Origin: JBJXHN01 sp046233135
GTDB lineage: Bacteria > Pseudomonadota > Alphaproteobacteria > Rhodospirillales > Rhodospirillaceae
Direction: 5' to 3'
Assembly: GCA_046233135.1 (NCBI GenBank)
Contig: JBJXHN010000011.1
Location: 71,716-135,715 of the forward strand
Length of the DNA stretch: 64,000 nucleotides
Position numbers and translations under genes: made by a program
Notes under the pieces: generated by a model
Databases searched by the model: none
What the model was told of the DNA's origin: nothing
The model's input: only the letters and a program-made list of their open reading frames with translations
Shown here: positions 23,368 through 29,441 of the stretch, one piece after another
How the letters are laid out: the number at the start of each line of letters is the position of its first letter
Position numbering within the stretch: the stretch's first letter is position 1

Positions 23368-23947
23368 CGGCGCACCGCCTTTCTGGTCGCCGCATTTCAA
23401 TCCGCAGGCCATTATTCTGTCTCCGGTCGAGCAGAACGATCCGGATGGCGGGCGGCTTGTCGCTCTTGCACATCTGGATGGCCTGATCCTGCGCCGCGCA
23501 CCGGATGGCTGGCACGCAATCTGGCGTGTCGGTGGGATGGAGCATCAATTCTGGCTGCCACAGGGCGCAATCGATGCGGCTGCTTTCTATGCTGCAATCT
23601 TGCCCATGGATGAGTTCATGGAATTACGCGCCCATGCGGCCCGCCGCCTCTGGCGGTGCCTGACGGGCCGCTCTCCGGGGCCGGATATTCGCGCCATGCC
23701 AGCGCAGCTTCGGCAATGGCACCTTCTGTCGCTGCGGGCGCTGGACGCACGGCTGCACGGCGAAAGCTATCGCGCCGTTGCCGAAGTCCTGCTCGGCTTC
23801 CGTGGCGACAAGGAAGATTTCGAGACTGATCCGCGCAAGAACAAGGCACGTCGTCTTGTTGCCCACGGCATCAGGATGATGCGCGGAGGCTATCGGCTGC
23901 TTTTGCATTATCCGGTCAAGCCGATTCCACGATCAAAAGGCGACTGA
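23258..23947 (+). CDS. DUF2285 ORF, second part of an FseA-like activator (+1 frame)
   Basis: Only the part from about 23333 looks real: CDFAHDPDAQPDGAPPFWSPHFNP continues the DUF6499 frame after a +1 shift. The C-terminal DUF2285 domain follows (LRALDARLHGESYRAVAEVLLG...KARRLVAHGIRMMRGGYRLLL). The ATG at 23258 is out of register with the homologous protein and has no ribosome site, so expression most likely depends on frameshifting at 23327-23332. The fused protein would be a DNA-binding activator of excision genes. It ends 7 bp from the convergent short DUF2285 gene. Confidence 0.8.
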   Translation: MTSRDSRIGENPREKRLTPLLPAGGCDFAHDPDAQPDGAPPFWSPHFNPQAIILSPVEQNDPDGGRLVALAHLDGLILRRAPDGWHAIWRVGGMEHQFWLPQGAIDAAAFYAAILPMDEFMELRAHAARRLWRCLTGRSPGPDIRAMPAQLRQWHLLSLRALDARLHGESYRAVAEVLLGFRGDKEDFETDPRKNKARRLVAHGIRMMRGGYRLLLHYPVKPIPRSKGD

Positions 23948-23954
23948 GGCAATC

Positions 23955-24251
23955 TCACCGATTCCTGTTTGCCGCAGCCTGTTCCAGTATTTGCCTGTAA
24001 CCTTCCCGCGACAGCCATTGAGCGCGTTCGAGATGGCTCTGCCAGCATCGCCGGGTGCGCATCTCATCTGATGCCGGATCGCGGTGCAGAACAATTCGCG
24101 CCACTTCCTTCCAGTCGGCTTCCTCGGACTTGGCGTCCAGAATACGCAGATAGGTCACGAAGTGCTGCTCGTCATAGGCGGTGATGATATGGCCGGACGG
24201 GGCCAGATCATCTACATCGGGGTCAAGTTCGACGGGTGCTTTCACGGTCAT
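23955..24251 (-). CDS. short DUF2285 protein, QseM-like antiactivator candidate
   Basis: The 98-residue protein is a stand-alone DUF2285 domain: HFVTYLRILDAKSEEADWKEVARIVL, then RTRRCWQSHLERAQWLSREGYRQIL. In ICEMlSymR7A the short DUF2285 protein QseM binds and blocks TraR and FseA. A free DUF2285 gene convergent with the FseA-like gene fits that role by inference. It starts at an ATG preceded by AAGGGG. A stable hairpin (24267-24301) lies in its untranslated leader. Confidence 0.75.
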   Translation of the reverse strand: MTVKAPVELDPDVDDLAPSGHIITAYDEQHFVTYLRILDAKSEEADWKEVARIVLHRDPASDEMRTRRCWQSHLERAQWLSREGYRQILEQAAANRNR

Positions 24252-24266
24252 TCCCCTTCTTTCAGA

Positions 24267-24301
24267 AGAGTTTCTGCGGTTCGCCCCCGCAATAAAACTC
24301 T
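24267..24301 (-). promoter_or_regulatory. hairpin in the 5' leader of the short DUF2285 gene
   Basis: Outer arms AGAGTTT/AAACTCT (24267-24273/24295-24301) and inner arms TGCGG/CCGCA (24275-24279/24287-24291) enclose a short loop, 16 bp upstream of the minus-strand start. It could control translation or bind a regulator. Confidence 0.5.
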
Positions 24302-24325
24302 CTGACTCCTGGTGATCGGGGAGTT

Positions 24326-24456
24326 AGTAACCGTGACTAGACGGCCCCATGGCCTTTAGCTGGAAAGCCTGTTGCATACGCCACAGGCTCCCCGACCATA
24401 GGGTCAAGGAGTATGGTGCCGTCACGGCCGACACCAACCGCTAGTCAGGGGTTACT
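24326..24456. other. strongly folded noncoding element (candidate structured RNA or oriT-type DNA)
   Basis: Arms at 24326-24340 and 24441-24456 pair over 14 bp, broken only by a 1x2 internal loop, and close a domain of about 130 nt. Inside are AGCCTGT/ACAGGCT (near 24366-24388), GGCC-CCAT-GGCC, GACC-ATAG-GGTC and GGTG...CACC hairpins. No ORF crosses it. It lies between the QseM-like and RdfS-like genes. It may be a trans- or cis-acting RNA, or a transfer-origin region; the sequence does not decide. Confidence 0.55.
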
Positions 24457-24464
24457 ACGCCCCC

Positions 24465-24483
24465 GGAGCAGTGCGTCTGCTCC
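24465..24483. other. perfect 7-bp hairpin next to the folded element
   Basis: GGAGCAG-TGCGT-CTGCTCC. It lies 9 bp beyond the long-range stem and upstream of the excisionase-like gene. There is no T run, so it is an operator, part of an RNA fold or part of an origin rather than a terminator. From here to 24715 I see no gene. Confidence 0.5.
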
Positions 24484-24715
24484 ATCTGTATTAATAGCCG
24501 AACTGCGTGCGGATGTCTTGGGCGAATACGCATCGGCCTCCCTGAGTCGCTGAAATCTCACGTCTTTTCGCGCTGACACAGCCAATTTCAGGGGTGCCGT
24601 CTGCGCAGGGGCACAAATGCGGCACGCTACACACCGCCGATCACTTCCCATGGTTCGCCATAGCGCGCCGCCGTCTCCGGCAGCCGCATCAACCTGACGA
24701 ACCGGAGGTGATCTC

Positions 24716-24988
24716 ATGGCCGAGCGCCGAAACGCGGACCTTCCACCGCGCATGCTGCGTACTCAGGAAGCTGCACGTTTCCTTGGTATTTCTCTTCGCA
24801 CGCTGGAAAAGCATCGGACCTACGGGACCGGTCCGACCTATCGCAAAATCGGTGGCCGGGTTCTCTACACGGTCGAGGATCTTCAGGCCTGGGCCGACAT
24901 CGGCGCACGCAAATCCACCAGTGACAAGGACGCCGGCACGGTCTTTCCGGCTCGCCCCCTGACGCCTGAAGAGCGGAGCAAGCTCTGA
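24716..24988 (+). CDS. AlpA/excisionase-type HTH protein, RdfS-like
   Basis: The 90-residue protein has a winged MerR/AlpA helix-turn-helix: MLRTQEAARFLGISLRTLEKHR (residues about 14-35), then GPTYRKIGGRVLYTVEDLQAW. Proteins of this size beside rep/par/traF are recombination directionality factors in the ICEMlSym family (RdfS), where they promote excision and activate transfer genes. The start follows CCGGAGGTG. Its stop abuts the repA start, so one operon is likely from here to the relaxase. Confidence 0.8.
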   Translation: MAERRNADLPPRMLRTQEAARFLGISLRTLEKHRTYGTGPTYRKIGGRVLYTVEDLQAWADIGARKSTSDKDAGTVFPARPLTPEERSKL

Positions 24989-26080
24989 ATGCGGCGCGTC
25001 GATCACCCTGAAGCCCTGCGACGAGAAGGCGGTAGCGAGCGCAGCCACCTCGATCCCTTCGTGGTCGCAACCGGCGATGCCAGTCCGCGCGACCAGCGCG
25101 ATCTGATGGAGCGGCCTTTCTTCTCGCTGGCGAAGACGCCGCGCACGAAGCCGATCCTCTACAAGACCGCCGATGTCGAGGTGCAGGTGTTCGGGATGCC
25201 CGAACATGGAATGGCGACGATCTGGGATGCCGATGTGCTGATCTGGGCTGCAAGCCAGATCGTTGCCGCCGAAAACAACGGTATCAAGACATCCCGCTTC
25301 TTCCGCTTCACGCCCTATCATCTGCTGCGCGCCATCGGCCGCGACACCGGAAACCGGCAATATCTGCTGCTGAAGGCAGCGCTTGCCCGGCTGCAATCCA
25401 CGGTCGTCGCCACGACGATCCGTAACGGCAAGCATTGGCGCCGCCGCCAGTTCTCTTGGATCAACGAATGGGAGGAGATGACCACGCGCGACGGTCGCGT
25501 CGAGGGCATGGAGTTTGTCCTGCCCGAGTGGTTCTACAACAGTGTCCTTGACCGTTCTCTGGTCCTGACCATCGACCCGGATTATTTCCGGCTGACCGGC
25601 GGTATCGAGCGCTGGCTCTACCGTGTTGCCCGTAAACATGCCGGACATCAGCCGCATGGCTGGTTGTTCGAGGTTGCGCACCTCTACCAGAAGTCCGGCA
25701 GCATGGCCCGGCCATCGGACTTTGCGCTCGACCTGCGCCGCATTGCTGCCCGCCAGCCGTTGCCCGGCTACCAGCTCAAGATCCTGCGCGAGGATCGCCG
25801 CGAACTGCTGCGAATCCGCCCCGAAAACCTATCCACAGTGCCTGTGGATAACATTGTGGGTGCCGTCGGTACATCAGGCGCAAAGGGTATCGGTACATCA
25901 GGCGCAGCACTATCGGCACATCAGGCGCACGAACCCCAGTTAAGCCTCTGGAACGAAAAGCAGAATCCGACTGCTAACTTAGAATCTAACATAGAATCTA
26001 ACTTTTCTTCTTTGACGCGCGCGCGTGAAAGGCACGGTGCCAGTGCCACTTCCCGCCGACCTGGGCGGGGTACGCCATGA
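24989..26080 (+). CDS. repA: RepA-family replication initiator
   Basis: The 363-residue protein carries the replication initiator A domain (RPA family): RPFFSLAKTPRTKPI, VFGMPEHGMATIWDADVLIWAASQI and SRFFRFTPYHLLRAIGR, with a winged-helix region to about residue 270. The C-terminal 90 residues are low-complexity and include three repeats around GTSGA encoded by 17-bp DNA repeats. Such initiators support plasmid replication or episomal maintenance of excised ICEs (inference). The start is the ATG directly after the previous stop; the end overlaps parA by 4 bases. Confidence 0.88.
   Translation: MRRVDHPEALRREGGSERSHLDPFVVATGDASPRDQRDLMERPFFSLAKTPRTKPILYKTADVEVQVFGMPEHGMATIWDADVLIWAASQIVAAENNGIKTSRFFRFTPYHLLRAIGRDTGNRQYLLLKAALARLQSTVVATTIRNGKHWRRRQFSWINEWEEMTTRDGRVEGMEFVLPEWFYNSVLDRSLVLTIDPDYFRLTGGIERWLYRVARKHAGHQPHGWLFEVAHLYQKSGSMARPSDFALDLRRIAARQPLPGYQLKILREDRRELLRIRPENLSTVPVDNIVGAVGTSGAKGIGTSGAALSAHQAHEPQLSLWNEKQNPTANLESNIESNFSSLTRARERHGASATSRRPGRGTP
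25866..25929 (+). repeat. three 17-bp iteron-like direct repeats inside repA
   Basis: Copies at 25866-25882, 25890-25906 and 25913-25929 match TCGGTACATCAGGCGCA, the third with one change (C for T). Spacing is 24 and 23 bp, about two helical turns. Iterons within or next to rep genes bind the initiator in many plasmids. The repeats also encode GTSGA-type peptides, so a protein-level reason is possible. Confidence 0.65.
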
Positions 26081-26730
26081 TCGTCGCGCTGCTCAATCAG
26101 AAAGGCGGCGTGGGCAAGACCACGCTGGCGCTGCATCTCGCCGGAGCCTGGGCTGCGCAAGGCAAGCGCGTCATCCTGATTGATGCCGACCCGCAAGGCT
26201 CCGCACTCGACTGGTCGCAGCGGCGCAGCCATGAAGGGCTGCCAAGGCTGTTCACTGTCATCGGCCTTGCCCGCGATACTCTGCACAGGGAAGCGCCGGA
26301 ACTGGCGCGTGACGCCGATCATGTCGTCATTGATGGTCCGCCCCGTGTCGCCGGCCTGATGCGCTCAGCGCTGCTTGCAGCCGATCTGGTGCTGATCCCC
26401 GTACAGCCATCCCCCTTCGATGGCTGGGCCTCGGCCGAGATGCTGGCGCTTCTGAACGAAGCACGCATCTATCGCCCGGAGCTGACCGCCCGTTTTCTGC
26501 TGAACCGATGCGCTGCGCGCACGGTCATCGCCCGCGAAACGGCAGAGACACTGGCGGACCATGATCCGCCCTTGCTGGCCACGACGATCGGCCAGCGTGT
26601 CGCCTTCGCCGAAGCCGCACAGACCGGGCGACTGGTCTCAGAGACCGATTGCGGCGAACGGGCCGCACAAGAGGTCACAGCGCTGGCGGCCGAGATCGAT
26701 GGCCTCGGTGTCGGGAGGATCGTGCCATGA
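26077..26730 (+). CDS. parA: ParA-family partition ATPase
   Basis: The 217-residue protein has a deviant Walker A motif, LLNQKGGVGKTTLALHLAG, at residues 5-23. VILIDADPQGSALDW follows near 34, and DHVVIDGPPRV near 85 is the Walker B region. It is a small ParA without an N-terminal HTH, so repression would need its partner. It starts in an ATGA overlap with repA and ends in an ATGA overlap with the small gene at 26727, the usual parA-small-partner order. Confidence 0.92.
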   Translation: MIVALLNQKGGVGKTTLALHLAGAWAAQGKRVILIDADPQGSALDWSQRRSHEGLPRLFTVIGLARDTLHREAPELARDADHVVIDGPPRVAGLMRSALLAADLVLIPVQPSPFDGWASAEMLALLNEARIYRPELTARFLLNRCAARTVIARETAETLADHDPPLLATTIGQRVAFAEAAQTGRLVSETDCGERAAQEVTALAAEIDGLGVGRIVP

Positions 26731-26981
26731 CACGTCCGCCCGTCAAATCCGGCTTCGTATCGCGTCCGGGCAATCCCGATAGCTGGGTCAGAGCCGCCGA
26801 TGCGCCGGCAACCGGCAAGACGGCTACGGAGGCGTTCACCGCGCGCCTGACCATCGACATCACGCCCGAACTGCGCGGGCGCATCAAGGTTGCCGCTTTC
26901 CGGCGTGGCGTCACCGTCGCCGTGATGCTGCGCGAGCTGCTGGTCCGCGAGTTTCCACCCACCGAAGGAGATCAGCCATGA
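26727..26981 (+). CDS. small partition-partner candidate (ribbon-helix-helix-like)
   Basis: The 84-residue basic protein has an unstructured N-terminus and a C-terminal block, ARLTIDITPELRGRIKVAAFRRGVTVAVMLRELLVREF. This fits a beta strand followed by two helices as in RHH DNA-binding proteins. By position (ATGA-coupled to parA) it is a likely centromere-binding partner. The fold is inferred from pattern only. Confidence 0.75.
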   Translation: MTRPPVKSGFVSRPGNPDSWVRAADAPATGKTATEAFTARLTIDITPELRGRIKVAAFRRGVTVAVMLRELLVREFPPTEGDQP

Positions 26982-27496
26982 CCGGTAAAACCGTGCGTGC
27001 AGCGCACGAACATCCGCTGGCAGACGGGGCTGCACCGTTCACCACATTGGTCGAACTGACCTTCCAGAAGAAGAAGGTCGAGCGGTGGATACGCTTCGGC
27101 CGCAAGAGCTTTGAGCAGATCATCGACCGCCGTCGCAGTCTGATCGGTTTTGCGCCAGAAAGCATCTTCGCCTTCGTCCGTTGGGCCTCCAACGATTACG
27201 GCACCATCGTCTCGCGGCTCGACATCCTACGCGCTGTCGGGCGTGGCGAACCGTACCAGACCGTGCCCTTCGTTCGTCCTGGCGGCGAGATCCTGCTGCG
27301 TATCGATGGCTGGCGACAAGTCCAGCGAGTGTTGGCCCTGATCGATGCTGTGGACGCGCTCGGCGTCGATCCGGCGGATGTTGCGCCGGACCATTGGCGA
27401 CACGTCCACAACCGTTTGAGTGCTGGTCAGGAACCCAATCCCTACACGCCGGATCGCCATGCCGCATGGGTCAGCCGCCGGAGGATCGCGCCATGA
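26978..27496 (+). CDS. DUF2840 protein
   Basis: The 172-residue protein has the DUF2840 pattern: TLVELTFQKKKVERWIRFGR, FAPESIFAFVRWASNDYGT, and DWWQ-like IDGWRQVQRVLALIDAVDALG. DUF2840 genes sit just before traF in many alphaproteobacterial conjugative elements, and their function is unknown. It is ATGA-coupled on both sides. Confidence 0.88.
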   Translation: MTGKTVRAAHEHPLADGAAPFTTLVELTFQKKKVERWIRFGRKSFEQIIDRRRSLIGFAPESIFAFVRWASNDYGTIVSRLDILRAVGRGEPYQTVPFVRPGGEILLRIDGWRQVQRVLALIDAVDALGVDPADVAPDHWRHVHNRLSAGQEPNPYTPDRHAAWVSRRRIAP

Positions 27497-28038
27497 GCCG
27501 CCGTCATATCATCGCCGTGTCCATGCTGGCCGTCGGTACTCTTGTCGCCACGGCTGTTGCCGATCTGCCAACCCGGCTGATCTGGAATGCAACCGCCAGC
27601 GCGCCGATTGGCTTCTACACAGTTGCTCCCGCCGATGCGCTCGAAGTTCCCGAACTGGTCGCCATCATGCTGTCTGAGCCGCTGGAGCGGTTCATGGTCG
27701 AGCGTGGCTATATCGGACGCGGCGTGCCGCTGTTGAAGCGCGTCCTTGGCCTGCCGGGACAGCGCGTCTGCCGCAACGGTGCGACTATTACCGTCGATCA
27801 TGTCGAGATGGGGGATGCGCTGGAGCGCGACCGCATGGGCCGCGATCTACCGGTCTGGCAGGGCTGCTTCATCATCCGCGATGGTGAACTCTTCCTCATG
27901 AATTGGGACATCCGGGACAGCCTGGACGGCCGTTACTTCGGACCTGTTCCCGCCAGTTCCGTCATCGGCCGGGCGCGTCCGCTCTGGACCGATGAGGAAG
28001 GCAATGGCCGCTACGAATGGCGGGCTGCTACGCATTGA
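27493..28038 (+). CDS. traF: TraF-like S26-family signal peptidase
   Basis: The 181-residue protein has one N-terminal membrane segment (residues about 5-24). The S26 motif SAPIGFYTV (near 36) carries the catalytic serine region and LLKRVLGLPGQRVCRNG (near 80) the catalytic lysine. The FLMNWDIRDSLDGRYFGPV end is box E (GDN-like SLDGRYFG). TraF of RP4 cyclises the TrbC pilin, and a trbC gene is present at 50.8 kb. The start is ATGA-coupled to DUF2840. Confidence 0.9.
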   Translation: MSRRHIIAVSMLAVGTLVATAVADLPTRLIWNATASAPIGFYTVAPADALEVPELVAIMLSEPLERFMVERGYIGRGVPLLKRVLGLPGQRVCRNGATITVDHVEMGDALERDRMGRDLPVWQGCFIIRDGELFLMNWDIRDSLDGRYFGPVPASSVIGRARPLWTDEEGNGRYEWRAATH

Positions 28039-28073
28039 ACCTACGCCAAATCCACAAACACAGGAGACATACC

Positions 28074-28409
28074 ATGCCACAGATCGGTCAATTTGCGCGT
28101 GACGCATCCGGCTTCGCCGGTCAGCTCGTCACGCTAACCATGAAGCGCGATCTCGTCATCGTGCCCGCCGAACACTCCGATGCGGAGAATGCGCCGGACT
28201 ATCGCGTCCATTACATTGAACATGACGGGCCGGAGGTCGGGGCTGCTTGGAAACGCACCGGCGAAAAGGCTGGCGAATATCTCTCGGTGCTGCTCGACGA
28301 TCCCGCCCTGCCGCAGCCGATCCGCGCCAACCTGTTCCGCGACGACGATGCAGGCTCGTCATGGTCGCTGCACTGGAGCCGTCCGCGGCCCCGCGGAGAT
28401 CGGGACTGA
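28074..28409 (+). CDS. second DUF736 family protein
   Basis: The 111-residue paralogue of the protein at 22316 shares PQIGQFARDASGFAGQLVTLTM, DAENAPDYRV, GAAWKRTGEKAGEYLSVLLDDP and ANLFRDDD. It starts at the ATG after CAGGAG. Located between traF and the lytic transglycosylase, it probably belongs to the transfer operon. Function unknown. Confidence 0.9.
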   Translation: MPQIGQFARDASGFAGQLVTLTMKRDLVIVPAEHSDAENAPDYRVHYIEHDGPEVGAAWKRTGEKAGEYLSVLLDDPALPQPIRANLFRDDDAGSSWSLHWSRPRPRGDRD

Positions 28410-28413
28410 GATC

Positions 28414-29124
28414 ATGCGATCCCGCGCCCTTCTTCTCCTCACGGCCCTTCTGTCGGCTGGCAGCGGATTGACGCCAGCGATTGCGCAGGTCACGCCGCAA
28501 CCCGCGCCTGTCACTGTGCATCCCCATGCTGCTTTCATTGCCGAGGCGTCACAGCGTTTCGGCATTCCAGAGCACTGGATTCGGGCCGTGCTGCGTGTGG
28601 AAAGCGCGGGCGATGTGCGCGCCATCTCATCGGCGGGGGCAATGGGACTGATGCAGGTCATGCCCGATACCTGGGCGGGCCTGCGCAGCCGCCATGGCCT
28701 CGGGCGCGATCCTTACGATCCGCGCGACAACATCCTCGCAGGTACGGCGTATCTGCGCGAGATGTGGGACCGCTATGGCAATGTCGCGGCCATGCTTGCC
28801 GCCTACAATGCCGGTCCCGGCCGCTATGACGAGCATCTGGCGACAGGCCGCACTTTGCCCGTAGAAACACGTGCCTATGTCGCCACGCTCGCACCTGTTC
28901 TCGGGCATACGGCTGCGCCTGATGTGCCGACGATCGTGCCGCCGTTACCGCCGGATTGGCGCGAAGCTCCGCTCTTCGTTGCGCAATCCAACGGCAATTC
29001 GGCGGCAGCCAGTCAGCAGTCGAACGACGTCCGCGCAACCGTTCCTCTACGTCATTCCGTCGATCAGGAGCCGCAGGACGGCGGCATATTCGTGGCCCGT
29101 GCGAGCAATGGAGATGCACCATGA
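28414..29124 (+). CDS. lytic transglycosylase (VirB1/Slt70-like)
   Basis: The 236-residue protein has an N-terminal signal peptide (cleavage likely after PAIA-QV, residue about 24). The transglycosylase domain shows IRAVLRVESAGDVRAISSAGAMGLMQVMPDTW, with the catalytic Glu in VESAG near residue 58, and AMLAAYNAGPGRYD near 130. It would open the peptidoglycan for the mating pore. The C-terminal 80 residues are a Pro/Ser/Asn-rich tail. It starts 5 bp after DUF736 and is ATGA-coupled to the next gene. Confidence 0.92.
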   Translation: MRSRALLLLTALLSAGSGLTPAIAQVTPQPAPVTVHPHAAFIAEASQRFGIPEHWIRAVLRVESAGDVRAISSAGAMGLMQVMPDTWAGLRSRHGLGRDPYDPRDNILAGTAYLREMWDRYGNVAAMLAAYNAGPGRYDEHLATGRTLPVETRAYVATLAPVLGHTAAPDVPTIVPPLPPDWREAPLFVAQSNGNSAAASQQSNDVRATVPLRHSVDQEPQDGGIFVARASNGDAP

Positions 29125-29441
29125 GCATGGCGTCTCCACGCGCTTTCGGTCCGCTTCCGGTGTGCAGTCAGGCAGGGGGTCGCCTGGCTGTATTCCCGGC
29201 AGGAAGGGCAAAAAGGGCAGGGAAGGCGGAGGGCAAGATAAAGGAAACCGGCACCCTGTCGGGCGGGTTTCTGGGCAAGCCCTTGTCTGCACACTGTTTT
29301 GGGGTGCGGCGCACGGCACCATGCTTTTGGGTCTCGCGTGCCGCGATATGGCGCAAAGCCTTGGCTTTGCTGGGTTTTGACCGGCACTACAGCCGAATAT
29401 CGCCCGATTTCTCTGAATTTTGGCTGGAGGCGCGTCCGTGA
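29121..29441 (+). CDS. small hypothetical protein between transglycosylase and relaxase
   Basis: The 106-residue protein starts ATGA-coupled to the transglycosylase and ends GTGA-coupled to the relaxase. It is basic (GRAKRAGKAEGKIKETGTLSGG) with a KALALLGFDRHYSRISPDFSEFWLEARP C-terminal part. No known domain is recognised. The tight coupling on both sides supports a real gene. Confidence 0.6.
   Translation: MSMASPRAFGPLPVCSQAGGRLAVFPAGRAKRAGKAEGKIKETGTLSGGFLGKPLSAHCFGVRRTAPCFWVSRAAIWRKALALLGFDRHYSRISPDFSEFWLEARP

Noticed and set aside
23152..23947. Interpretation of the DUF6499/DUF2285 locus as a pseudogene or sequencing error
   Set aside because: The shift direction (+1), the site and the domain pair match a known programmed frameshift, so a functional reading is preferred, though an error in the G run cannot be excluded from sequence alone.
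24716..24988. Naming the AlpA-like gene as a plain MerR regulator
   Set aside because: Size, single HTH domain and position before repA/parA/traF fit an excisionase of the RdfS type better.
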